Positions 43,836 to 56,377 of a stretch of DNA of 64,000 nt are shown here, one piece after another. Numbering within the stretch: the stretch's first letter is position 1; every line of letters begins with the position of its first letter. The translations under genes and the position numbers were made by a program. The notes beneath the pieces were generated by a model. It did no database searches. It saw nothing but the letters and a program-made list of their open reading frames with translations, and was not told the origin of the DNA. The stretch lies in the NCBI GenBank assembly GCA_015179025.1, contig WHUX01000028.1, forward strand, positions 372,001 through 436,000, written 5' to 3'. Source of the DNA: Terfezia claveryi. Taxonomy: Eukaryota > Ascomycota > Pezizomycetes > Pezizales > Pezizaceae.

Positions 43836-46800
43836 ACTGGCGTATTGATCGAACGAAGCAATCGAATGGAGAGACAGCGTTGAAACCTGATGAGCCAGAG
43901 GTTAGTTCTCTTGCCCCTCTCTATGCAATGGAACGCACTCATGCCTTATTTGATTCGGAGAGGAACTGTGGTTAACAGGGGGGAAATTGCCCCAAGGAGG
44001 ATGGCTCGGTCCACCCAAGATCTCGTGTAATATTCTTACAAGGAATGAGAGGTTGTAAGCAGTAAATATATGGGGAAAACAGAACCCAATCTTATTCAAC
44101 CAATATCGGAGAGTGGGGTACTTCCGTGCAAAGGCTTGTACGGCTCCGGGTGTCTGGAGAAAGCGACGTGTGTGGTGATAAAGAAACAAGAGTCAACTTT
44201 TTTGTGGGCAGATAAACAGATGTTGATCCTGAGGGTCCTCCGCCTTTTATTTATTTTTCACGCTTCCGATGCAACGACGAGCCCGATAGAGTGGATCGAG
44301 AACCAGTGATATTTGGTGTGCTTGTGCAGAAGGCTTGTTGGTGGTGGTGGTGGATGGTTAATATTAATGTAACGCAAGAATCCAAATCCCAAATCCCACC
44401 AACAAAGAAAGTGGGTGAGTCCAAGCTTATATGCAGCAAGCAGCAGACAGGTGCGACGTGGATTTGTCGCGGTCTCCGCTGGGGGGGGGGCGGTGGCAGG
44501 CAGGGAGGTGGTGTGGGTGCTACTTACCGGTACTCCAGAGTATCTTACGGCCTAGATCAATGGATGATTTGCAACAGGGGGGATGGAGGAAGAGTCGATA
44601 TATCGATGGGGAGAAAAGGGGGGGAAATGCTTGAGTCAAGGAAGCAACAATTTAATTCAGTTCGGCGGGCAGCAGCAGCGTTTTGTGGTTACTTTACCCC
44701 TGGGGATGCCGGGGCAGCACAGCAGATCTACAGCGGACATTTGCAACCCTCCATGCAAGCAACTTACTGTCTGGAGCAAAGCGAGGGAATCGTGAATGCT
44801 GGCAGGGCATGAGTGCGAACGGGCTTTGTCACAAGCGATATCCTGTCCTAAACGTCTGGGGTTACCATTAAATCCAACCAGTCGGCGACAGGAAGCTGTG
44901 CCGGCTTCTTTTGGGATTTAGTTTGCTTAGATCGATGAATCTCGTTTGGTAGCTCTTCAGCACCATTGTGCATACATTAGGTATGTACTATCGCGCCGTT
45001 TGCTGTTGTTTCCGGTCTAAAGCAGCCGTTGTGGCATTTTGCCGTTAGGCTAACGCAGGCAGGTGGGCAATTTGCCAGTAATTTCTGTGCCAGAGGTGCG
45101 GAGTTCCCGTTGACAGAGCCTCCAGAGCCAGCAGGAAGGCGACAGCCGTGAATGGAACGTCCCTTTTGGCACCGATAATTTGTAAAACACATCACTACCA
45201 GGTTAAAGATTTAAGAATGTCAGAGCTGCATTTTGCTTCTGAATGCTACGAATTAGTGGAATTACCGGTAGATAAAAGGCTTAATACCAACATCAGAGGG
45301 GGTGAGATGATGGTCGACGGTAGGTACTAGTTTTTCTTGCCTTTAAGCCTAGGGTCAGAAAAGGGAGTGACTTACACCAAAGGAATTGGTCACCCTAACA
45401 ATGGTAATGATTGACACAATGTCTCAATGGCAGCACTTGGCTCCCCCCTCTCTTCGTTGTGTTGGCCTGCCGAGCCTTATCCACCATCCACGTGCATAAG
45501 GTCGGTCGGATCACCCCTGGATTTTTTGTGTTATCAAATAACGGCCTGTAAATGTTCCGCAGCCTAGGAAAACCTGTACCGGTAAGTGGATGAGCAAAAC
45601 AACTAATTACGGCAAAGAATTGGTGGTGGCTTCCCCTTAACGTAGTCTGTTGCATGCCCTTAACGATCCTCTACCATCTGCAAACGAGAGAGGGTGGGCG
45701 AGGGTAGTCTACTCGTGGGTAGAGTATCCATTAGTGCAGGAGCCCGACAGCCTGGCTCACTTCCATCCAAATCTTAAGCTGCCGCGCTTTTCCTCAAACT
45801 AATTAGCGTGCACATCATGGCAATGAAATTAGAAACATTTTCCGGCATGATGATAACGTGCTGGTAATGGGTCTTCACTGACTCGCTCTTTGGGGAGAGG
45901 TACACGTCTCCACCAGCCGCAACCTTTGGGTACTTGATAACAGGTGATCCATAAGCTAACATTCCCTAGAATATCCGTACCGGTACCTATGTCATTTCCC
46001 ATGATCTTTGTGTCCAATCCTTGTATGAGAATCCTGCGGAATGAAGAATCCCCCAATGCCAATGTGCAGGGTCATATACCATATGAACTTGGGCCCTGCT
46101 CTTTTTTTACCAGGAATCAAGTTACACTGCCCACCCACTGCTCATCCTTCCGTACCTCCAGGAAATACCGGAACACCCCCCAACCAAACTAAGTTATTGT
46201 GGGACGCTTCCAAAACAGTACAAGCAAAAGTATCGCCTTCCATACCACTTTCTTCTCTGGGAGGTTGTGCCAACCAGACTACCACTTTCTTGGGAATTGA
46301 TAGCCTGCCATAAGCTTAGGCTCGTATCGCAGATATGATACAACCGTAAGTTTCTTTTAAGCTAGATATAAGCGTAGCCTTACAGCAAAGCACAGACACA
46401 TTGGTGTCCAAAACTTGGGTGCTGCAATCTTCGCTAAGATAGTGACTGCATAGACAATTTCTGATTGTAGCTAGGCTTTAGCTACTAATGTTGGAGGCAA
46501 AGCTTGCATAGTTGCAAGGGTTGCAAAAGGGAAGGGTTGCAACAGTTCTTGCTCTAATCAACCAGACTAGCTCTGATCATGCCCTTGTCAGTAATGCCAG
46601 GTGGTTCGTAAAAGTAACCTAGGTATCGTTAGCTATTTGCCACTTTATGTTTCCAGCAAGTATGTACATATGTTCTAAGATGCTACAACCGTAACGCCAT
46701 GAGGCTAGCCTCATCTGCTCCTCTGGTTTCAGTTCTATTCATTACCCATTGCAGCTTGTGGCCAGCCACGTAGATGTGAATTGGATAGCAAGACAGCTCG

Positions 46801-49629
46801 CCGGATCGTGCACATGGAATTTGCATTGGGGTGTCGGGTCCATGAGAATGCTTTGACTGCTCGAACGCTGGGATGGTGGTTCAGTCAAGTTGCAATTGAT
46901 GTTAGTCGGGATGTAATCAAGTAAATTAGCGTAAGGTTATTTTACTGCAAGTGCCAGTAGCAGCGCCACGTTGTGACCTATCTAGCCCGCGTGGCTAATT
47001 ACTCTAGTTGGGTTGGGGGACCCAGGAACTGGCCAGCGATGTATCTAATGGATTCTCATAGGGAGCTTGCTGATCTGCGGAGTCCGAGGTACTCGAGTAA
47101 TGCAGGGCATCGGGAGGGAAGGGTCAGCTTCTGTAGCATTAGGTACTATAGGTTGTTCGCTTAAATTCAGGCGAGAGAGAAATAGTCCCAGCCACAAAAA
47201 AAAGATCCGCCATCAGAAGTAAGTCAGCGAAGTTACTCGGCAACCCCTGAGTGTATTATAGCACTCCAATACAAGAGCTGCTACTTGCTGTCATGATACT
47301 CGGCTTTTTCTGATATGCTCGGTGTTAGTCAGGTTCCAGGATTATGGCACCAAGACAATAAGTTATTAAGTCAGCCGGATCATGGTGTGGACAGAGGTAT
47401 CCTGGTGCACCTCTAGCCTGAGTTACCCTCAACTCGGATCTCAAATTCTCAGGAATTCGTTGAAAGTCTCTTTGGTGGAATAGCTACAGCAGGAATCTAA
47501 GCCTTGAGTTTAGTCTCCTCATTTCATCAATGATTTATGTTGTAAGTACGTAAGTATATACCAATCAAATGTTGCGCTGTATGTGTGACCCTGGCCTGTA
47601 TATAGCCTATCGTCTTGCATCAACAAATTAAGATGTACTTTTAGTGCAGTGTATCCCCTGCTAGTAAGTATAAATTTGCAGGGCTGATGGAGCTAACGAT
47701 AGGGTAGCTTCGTTCAGCAGTCATAAACTCACCCGCAGCCAGGGCAATCAATAATATATTAAGCTTGCGAGCTCTGGGTTCCGGCTGGCGGAGAAATTGC
47801 CAAAAAAAATGACCATAAGGCAATTGTAATAAATTTCAGAAAATGGAGGAATGTGAAGAAATTGAGCACTTTCATTGGTAAGTAATCTGGGATATAACAT
47901 TTTACCCATTTTATTTATATGCATGCCTAGGAGCACTGGGATTAATTTCTAAATATGATTATTCCGTTACGTACTTACGCAATAGCATGTAGATACATAT
48001 ATATCGTACACCATCATGCCACTGGGCGGGCCTAGGTACTCGCAAACCTCCTCCTTGGCGAACTGAGGATTATCTATATGTACTTAAGTCGCCCATCCAG
48101 GTGTTGACCTTCGCAATTATAACTTTTATGCTATATCTATATAGCGATATTTTTATGTTGAATTTAACAAGTTACAGCGAGTTAGAAGTCGTTCTGGGCG
48201 CCAGGCAACAACCGGGGCGCCTGTAATAGCCGTACAGAGAACTTTGCTTTACATAGATGCAGAGACTAGGATGAAAAGACTAGGATACCTATGGTAATTT
48301 AAGTGGTTGCAGATACCATCTACGCAAACCTTAATGCAACGTGACCTCCTTCGTCGTGATATATACACCCATATAGTGAAGGGGAGGTGTAAGGGACCCT
48401 ATTACTATTTCATTCCTAGGGGGAGCAGGGTAAACTCTGGGTGACTATCTAGGCTTTAAAAACGTCCTCTCTCCTGTCCCATTAGGCTACCAGAATCTTG
48501 CAAGGCCCGGTTTGAATTTTTCATGCTGGGTACCTTACCTCAAGAGCCTCAGTCTAATCAAGAGTCAACTTCCTCTACAGGGGTCACGCGTGGTTCTCCC
48601 CGCTTTCGCTTAAGTTTTCCTGTTCTGCAGTTCGTGCCGCAAACGACATACATATACATTGCAACTTGCTAATACAGACGGTAAAGATCTCACATCTGGC
48701 GTTCGATATCTGGTATTTCAGAATCAAGCCATTCTTATAGAAATTTACTGTAGGTAGTATCTCCATTCAGCTCAGTATATCTACCAAACAAAGCATAGGC
48801 AATAGGCACTCTCAATAATGGCCGAATTTAGAGGGCTTATATGGTGTATCCACTCCTCCGTCCGGCAGAATTATTTTGTATGGAAAGTACCCCTGCAGGT
48901 CTTAGGATACATAACCAATGTCGCCGCGGCTGATACTTTTATCCGTCGGGTTCTCGTAGAGACTACTTAAATATGTAGGCTAGATGTTTGATTAGTGTAG
49001 CCCATTGGGCTAGTTATGGAATAGTGCAGGGTGAGAGCGGGCTTCAGAGTTTCATGTGGGGAGAGTGAGTATGGTCACTAGGGCTGGCCTGAAGATTAAC
49101 CAGATTACCTGAACGGAATACAGATAAGCTAACTCTATATGCAAGCTATGTATATGCTTAGTGGATTTACAAACCGTAGAATATCTGCTTTGTTTTTAGC
49201 CAGGAGGTTTTTGTTGGTGGTCTTCGATTCTACTACTACAGTGTAGCTAATACTATTATTTATTTTAGATATAATAAGTTAATAGGTTACCCTGAAGTTC
49301 CCTGTGTAACAGTTAATTGAGAGCAAAAACATGAAATGAAAAGAATGGCTTATTTGATTCTTTAACACCGCCATGACCAAATCTCGCGATAGGTGATCAC
49401 GTTATGCAAGACATATTTCGGTGCACCATTTGACTTGGCAAATCTCGTGTTCAGCTGAAAGAGCTGAAAGAGGTAACTTCAGTATCGCTCACGTGACTAA
49501 GCAAGGCTACCTCCGTTGATTTAAAAAATTAAACCCCATTGCTCACGTGCACCAACCTACGCATAAATATGTTCCTGGCCACTTGTTGTATTTCACGAGC
49601 ACCCCAGTCAATCTGAGCTATAATCGTTC
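43836..49629. other. Intergenic, no gene seen
   Basis: Upstream of flbD. The first kilobase has a low-complexity GT/GA-rich stretch (44330-44520, including a G10 run near 44482). Short ORFs (at most 173 codons, 44291-44812) show no domain. AACCAGACTA motifs occur at 46272-46281 and 46560-46569. Confidence 0.55.
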
Positions 49630-49697
49630 TGGCATTATTCCTCATGGTCCCCCTAACGGGACCATAGGCGTAACATGTATAAAAAAATAAAAAAAAG
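49630..49697 (+). repeat. SINE-like 3' end, copy 2
   Basis: Plus-strand counterpart of 33518-33597: TTCTGGC, CCTCATGGTCCCCC, TAACGGGACCATAGG, TAACATGTAT and then an A-rich tail. The CATGGTCCC/GGGACCATAG arms form a hairpin before the tail. It lies just upstream of ankyrin relic 2. Confidence 0.6.
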
Positions 49698-49749
49698 TCC
49701 TCGCATTATAGCTAATCATTAAAATATCAACAGTTGCTGCTAGTCCCAA

Positions 49750-51000
49750 CTCGTAAACACCCAGGCCCAAATAGTGGCCTCATAAGGGGAGACGTAGCAT
49801 GTAGTCGCTCAGATTCAAGCCCAATTAGATTAAATGTTTAATCTGAACAGAACGATCCTGCCTTCGCAGAAGAATTTCGACCACATCATTAAGCTCCGTG
49901 GCCTCTTTTGTGGCGAGCGTGAATCTTTGGAAGCAGCCTGTAGAGAATGATTAAGGCTAAAAAGGATTAGGTCTTGGGATTATTCCAAAGCAAAAGTACC
50001 ATGCCGCAGGTCAAGCTCAGGCGACTTCTGGGATTAGCCACGGGGGCTCGGGCTCGGGTTCTGATGGGGATTTACAGCTCCAGGATGACAAAATTTGTCC
50101 TTCGTGGAGGCATATTTGGGCGCCACTGGCTGTTTCATGCAAAGCGTATGAGGCTAGGATACTGCTAACGTACACATGTCTCTTGGAAGCTACTGGACAT
50201 CTTGGTCTGGCAGCCGCGGCTCAAAATGGGAATATTGATGAAGTCAGATTTTGATTAGCAGGTGCTGGTGATATCAACTTTAGGGACCCATATAGGGCGT
50301 ACAGCACTCGATTTTACTGCACAATACGGACGCTTAGTCATAGATGGTTACTGATATTCATGCCACTGACGTCGGTGGTGGCACCGCACTACAGGTGATA
50401 TGGCAGCTTTTGAAGAGCGGGTGCAACCGCTGAGGGATAGATGACATAGAAATAGAAACAAAAATTCACGAAGCACTTGAAAAAGGCCACAGTGACACGA
50501 TACAGCTGCTTGATCGCGAGAGGGGTGCCCGGTCCAACGCTCGATACAACATCGAGCTCAAGGTTAGGTTATACAGAACTACATTGAGATCTAAGACTTG
50601 AAATTGAGGCCCACAGATATGTTTGAATCAACAGCACTCCATTGTGCTGCTGGTCAGGGGCCATGGAGAAGAGATCCAGCTGCTGCTTGAGAGATGCAGA
50701 TATTGAAGCCAGAGATCATGATAGTTGTAACAGCACTCTACCTAGCCGCTAGAGAGGTGCATATGGAAGTGGTTCAGCTGCTGCTCAAGTGGTTGAGGCC
50801 AAAGGTCACTCTCAATCAACAGCTCTCCATCACGTCGCTTCCATAAGCCATAGAGATGTGGTTCGGCTACCGATCTCTAAGGTTGCGAAAATGACTAGGT
50901 AACTAGCTGCAACTGAAGACTATTTCCTGACCGATTTGACCCGATCGCGAGTTTCGGGAAGGGACGGAATATGAGCAAGTATTGTAGAAACTCTCGGACA
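49750..51000 (+). pseudogene. Ankyrin-repeat gene relic 2
   Basis: Related to relic 1 (15440-16424 plus 21208-21310) in order and sequence. Ankyrin pieces read across frames: LAAAAQNGNIDEVRF near 50200-50250, STALHCAAGQG near 50630-50660, and VVQLLLK near 50775. Many stops and frameshifts show it is dead. The end shares ACGGAATATGAGCAAGTATT with relic 1. No copia insertion is present here, so the two relics diverged before copia 2 arrived. Confidence 0.6.
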
Positions 51001-54000
51001 AGACTGCAGTCTTATTCTTAATCATAGTTGCTTTCTTACTTTCTTAACATACAATTTCAATGAAAACCCAGATTCTTGCTACTATTATAGGGCCTTGTGC
51101 TCGTGGGCGTTTAGCAGTGTTTTGGGATATAGGACCTACGTCGCTTTGGAGGCATATTGTGCTTGATGAAGGGGTGTCTGTGTACTTAGGTGGTAGTGGT
51201 GGTGGTGGTAGTGATTGTGGTGGTGGTGATTGTGGTGGTGTTGATGTATAAATGAATTGGCAGAATAGCATGGTTCTGTCGTCTATGTACAGTCACCATG
51301 GGCAGGGCGCCGCATGACATTAGGTCGAATCGGCGTATAGACTTTAAAATAAAATTAAAAAATTTAAAAAAAAAAAATCATAGGCAGGAGCGTAGGCTAG
51401 TACCTCACCACAGCACGCGTAGAGGACCCGACTAAGTAGGGCCAGCAGCCACCGGCCTCACCATTACGCAACTCAAGTCTAGATCCAGGAGCTAGGAAAT
51501 GATCGAAAAAGAAAAGCTGGAGTGCGTTTGATGGTAAGTGTGATGATGGTCGGAGCCAGGTATAAAATCATCTAATTATAAGTGATGAATACTTCGGGTA
51601 TGCTTGATGCAGGATGGTGGCAGAAGCAGTAAAGACTGGAGCATTTCATTTCAGGGAAAGGCGGTAGGGAGCGGTCCCAGAGTTGGATTCTCGACCAGCC
51701 TCATCACCAGCTACATACTGTGGATATCGGTAATGAGTTACATACAAATATGTATATATACATATATCGAATATAGGGTAATTATAGCACTACATTGGAA
51801 CATGGCTGATGCCCTATTCCACTACCAAATGCCCAGTGATAATAGGAAGGAAATCTATGTCCGAGCAACTCGGTGATAAGGTGAAGCCGGACTCCCAAAA
51901 GTCCACCACTGATAAAAATCCAATTGTTTATTAAGGAGTACCACCTCCCATGTACCAGTTTGTGCTGTCAAGCAGATACAAATAACCTTCCGGAGCAGCC
52001 AGCGAGCCTGTGAAAGGCCACTCCCCTAGGCCCAATATGTTGACGTTTCTACTACTACCGGTACACATAAGATATAATTGATATTAATTTGAAACGCATG
52101 AAGTATATACCCAACTTATTGCCAGGATCAGCCCAGGGGCACTGGTTGTCTCAGAACCGTTATTGGGCCCTCTCCCGGAGCTGCAGAGATTGTCCCTGAT
52201 CATAAAATCCAATTCACTAATAAGATTAGAATTATTGTGAGGAAAACAGAGAGAATCTCTGAAACTCATCCCAATTACTACAAATATGTTTTTTTTTAAG
52301 TATCAGGATTCCTAATAAAAATATGTTTTAGCAGAGGCAGGCACGTGAGCGCTCGACTGCTAAATTGGGAAATCAAGGTGATCCGAGTATTCAGGGTAAT
52401 GTAGCTAGACATCTCGCAGCCTACACTATGTAATACTAACGATCTGACCTCACGCTTATGTGCGTCAAACTATCAATACTATATTCCCAACTTCGCAAGT
52501 TGAAGGTGGTGATGATGACCAGGTACCTGGCTATTTTTCCAAAAAAATGGCAGCGCAGATAATATCGTATCTTAACTGCTTCCTTTGTTAAGAGGAACCC
52601 TCGACCACGGAAAACCCCAAGGAAGCCAAAGCATAAAGTACCTATAGGCTGGCCAGTTATCCCATGTGCACTGTTGATGAAGTAATTACTTCTTGAAATA
52701 GTTTCCAGCCCCTCTATTTTGAACAGCAGGGGAGGATCGGGTTCCCACAGACAGCTAGTCGTTTGTAAGCCCACGTAGGTACAGTACATAAACCTCACAC
52801 ATAGCCGGCAGGGTCTCTTCCCTTCAAATGCTCCTAGCCCATCTACAACGCAGCTGGCCTTATTTCCTAGACAGAGGTCCTGCAGCTTGGCACAATATCG
52901 AACAACCTATTCCCAGAATCGTTGTGCAACTAATAGTCTCTGGTTGGTGCAAAACCCATCATGCAAGGCCATACATGCAGAATGCTCTACGTGTAGAGGC
53001 TATTCCGTTGATCAATATCCTTCCTAAGTTCAGCCAAGACGTCACCTGGCATATAACCAAACGGCCTACACACGAAGTCCATTCATGAGCGGGGTCTGTA
53101 GCCGAGAGAGGAATCTGATTGGGAACGAAAGTGCATACCCTGTCTGATCCGTGAAAACTCCATATCTTTAAGTAAACCAGGCTAATATCTATATCCCAGA
53201 CCCACTGACCGTTTTTCTACATTTCCATATTCAGCAAGCTTGTTGTAAATCCCCAAGGATCATTCGGAAAAAGAAAGGCATTAAACCGGCGAGAATATTT
53301 GCCTGTTGATAGGCTAGCAGGTCCCCAGATTTGTCCAAGAATGACTGTATGACTCAGAGGAGATTGCAGCCATAAATGCGTAGAGGTAGGTACTATACTC
53401 TAATGGTGTATTATATTTGTTATAGTTTCATTTATTGTGCTAAGGGAGTTTGCACCTCTGAAACGACCTTCCTTTGGAGTATGTCGATCTTGTGCGTCAT
53501 GGGAGGCTATCAAGTTCAAAAGGGGATCTTGCCCTAAAGGAGACTTCTAAGCATGGACAGGAAGGGGTCGGATTAGCTGGTTTCAGTTGTACTCAAAACA
53601 GGAAATCATTCCAAGATGACCGAGGAATGAAAGGGTATTCTTGGGTGAATCGGGAATGTTCCTTGTACATCTTCGAACCAGGTGGTACCCACTACGTAGA
53701 TCACCTAGATCACCGCTGCTAGCAACTTCGATTATCCAGCGGGTCTAGAAGCCCTCTTGCATGCTCAATCGGGACATGATCCAACACCCGGAATCCAACA
53801 TCCGGAGTGCATGACTATTCTGCTGGCGATTTCATAATGCCATCCCACTTTAAGTATATTGGTGCAAGAGACGTATTGTATGCATTCAGATAAACATTCA
53901 TCAGCGCTGGCCAACAGTATCTGGGTATATTCTTAGCAGCACTGAGCATGTGCCACCGGAGATAACTCACCAGACTTCATAGGCACCCCAAAACCCCAAT

Positions 54001-56173
54001 CGACGACATTTGCTTGGGAAGTGGTGAGCCGGAATCGAGCACAAGAGCGTTCTGTTGCTTCAATTAACCCCCTTGATACCATGCACATTCTTTCCTGTGG
54101 TTCACGGGGTTACCCGCGGGTGGGGGTGGTGGCAAGCGGAACTGTAAGCAGTCTGATCTATGGGATGGACTGAGCGGTTGACTGCAAGATGAGTTTTTGT
54201 CAAGGTCTCTTCTCGGCATGCGCATAGTCACGAATGTAGTTTGAATACGGTGCTAGGACTATAATTTATGGGCAAAAGTCTGTGAAAACACAGCTAAAAA
54301 GGCCAAAAGGGCCCATCGTAGATGCATGCCTAATTGTACTTTCCCTCCAAATCCGAAGCGATTCTTGGGTTGGAGCCTAAGCTTGACATGGGGTCCCGTT
54401 CATAGTCCTGTAGTACCTCTTCAGCTGCATTGGTGATTTTCGAAGCGGACGGAAAGGCGCTATTCCCCATAAAAATAGCGCCGTATCTGCGTTTTTTGTA
54501 TAAGTCTTACCTAAGTAAGTATTTGAGATATGGTGAAAGTGGATCATTGGTTTACATCTTTACATATTTCCTTTTACCATACTCTATGCGTTGCTCCCAT
54601 AGGATATCTAGATCTAGATATACTCTACATTTCGTGATTTGTCCCTCAAAAATTGCATGTAGGCTCTGATTGATGCGCCCCATACACTAATGGGGGTTGT
54701 AACTTCGTGGGATAAGATGCTCTAAGAGTAGGAAACGTCCTTACTTCTTCCCGGGAAACGAAAGGGAACCTCCAGCTTGTGCGAACCAGAAACGAACCTC
54801 CAGCAGGACACAGGGTTTCCGTTCCTAGTAGTACCTTTCCCAGATATAGAGGTACCAATTCTAATGGTGTTCAATGCCAGTTCTTAAGCAAAGTCCAACC
54901 CTCATACCCTTTAATGACCCAATCAAATTGGCCCGGACAGCGTATTTGACATGATACTTCTCAGTCGCCACGTCCTGGATGTAATCACTCTCATGCTTGG
55001 TATCAAGAGTATTTGTGACCATTGCCCTAGAAGGATTCTTAAACGTGAGGGAACAAATCTGCCATGTAGCACAAAGACCAATAAGTAAGAGGTTTTTACA
55101 ATCTTTCTTATATTTGACTTCATTGAGCAGGCACCTGTGGGGGATTAGGCCGGGTCCATCAGGGCTCAGGGATTACGGTGACTCTTCATCCAGTAAGGAC
55201 CCCTCCTGCAAGAAGGCAAAGAAATTCATATAAGGCCTGGGGGTGTTCGGTTATAAGGACTCAGTAAAGTAACCTTATATGAGGGACATTCAATGCAGGA
55301 CAACGGGAATAGCTAAGGGGAGTAAGTAACATTCCAAAAAAAATTGCGAGGACGCCCGGGAGAAGGAAGCAAATAACAGGCGCAAGTATGAAGTCGCACA
55401 CAACAGAATGGGGCCTTCCCCAGAACCTTCCAAGCGGCGGCCAGAAGGTGTAACCGCCCCTACCTCGCCCTACCTCGCCCTACCTCGCCCTACCTCGCCC
55501 TACATATATATATATTTGTGGAAGCAATTTAAAGAGGTGTAGTTGCGAATTAAAGTTGCATGGCACATGGCATTGTGTGTTTGATCTCCAACCCAGGGAA
55601 ACGAAGGAACTATCTCCACCACAGAACTAACATCTCCAACGCCATTAGCTGCGGCCAAGTATCGCGCCGCGCGCTAATAATCTCCCCTCCCAGCTCTGCA
55701 CCCCCTCCATTCACACATACATGCATTTCGAATGCACGTTGATTTCGAAGATCGCACCAAATACTATCCGCCAGCTTCAACATTCCCACTTGCTTGACTG
55801 ATTAACATGTGTATATAGGTACATACATACCTACCCGGTGTATTAGTTGCTCAAGAGCAGGCGGGGCCTTGGATGGAAGGGTACGGACGAGGCTATCTTA
55901 CTTCTCGTCATTTTCCTTGTACGTACACCGGCGCCGCCCTGCTCACTAACAGAGGTGTGTTTCAAGTCGGGAAAGATCTGCTGCTGATTCTTCCATGCAG
56001 GCTATCTAAGTAAGGTATGCATGCTAGTGGAAACCCATCCTTTTTGCGTTGCACCCAACAGAAGCCCAACAAGCTTGCCCTCTCCAGTTTTTCTAGAATC
56101 AATCTTCATTCTCTTAAATACTTAGGTACCACAACATAGCAGAGCAGCACAGTGCAGCGTTAAAGGTCGGGAA
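51001..56173. other. Intergenic, simple repeats only
   Basis: No recognisable gene in 5.2 kb. It holds a GGT/GAT-rich low-complexity tract (51187-51246), an A-rich tract near 51345-51380 and a 10-bp minisatellite (55458-55503). Confidence 0.55.
55458..55503. repeat. Minisatellite of 10-bp units
   Basis: About four and a half copies of CCCTACCTCG, directly followed by a TA-rich tract. It lies about 0.9 kb upstream of the GT41 gene. It is not a telomeric repeat. Confidence 0.85.
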
Positions 56174-56377
56174 TTGGTTGGATGCTTTTGGAGCCTCAAC
56201 GGGACGGGTGTGGGACAAGAAACTGGATGCTCGACCTCACCTAGTTGTGCACACGCCTATGCACGCCTTTTGGGAGCCATCGCGGAATCGTTTGAGGACT
56301 TCAATATCAAGTCACTCCTTAGCTACGTGTCTCCTAACTATCGTACCTCCGTGCCTTGGGCCCAGAAAGCTACAGCA

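Noticed and set aside
43084..43942. Overlapping ORFs opposite and beside flbD
   Set aside because: Shadows of the Myb gene; the Myb frame explains the conservation.
44291..44812. 173-codon ORF upstream of flbD
   Set aside because: Low-complexity Trp/Gly-rich translation of GT/GA-rich DNA, no domain.
55458..55503. Telomere-like repeat
   Set aside because: The unit is CCCTACCTCG, not CCCTAA; a simple minisatellite.
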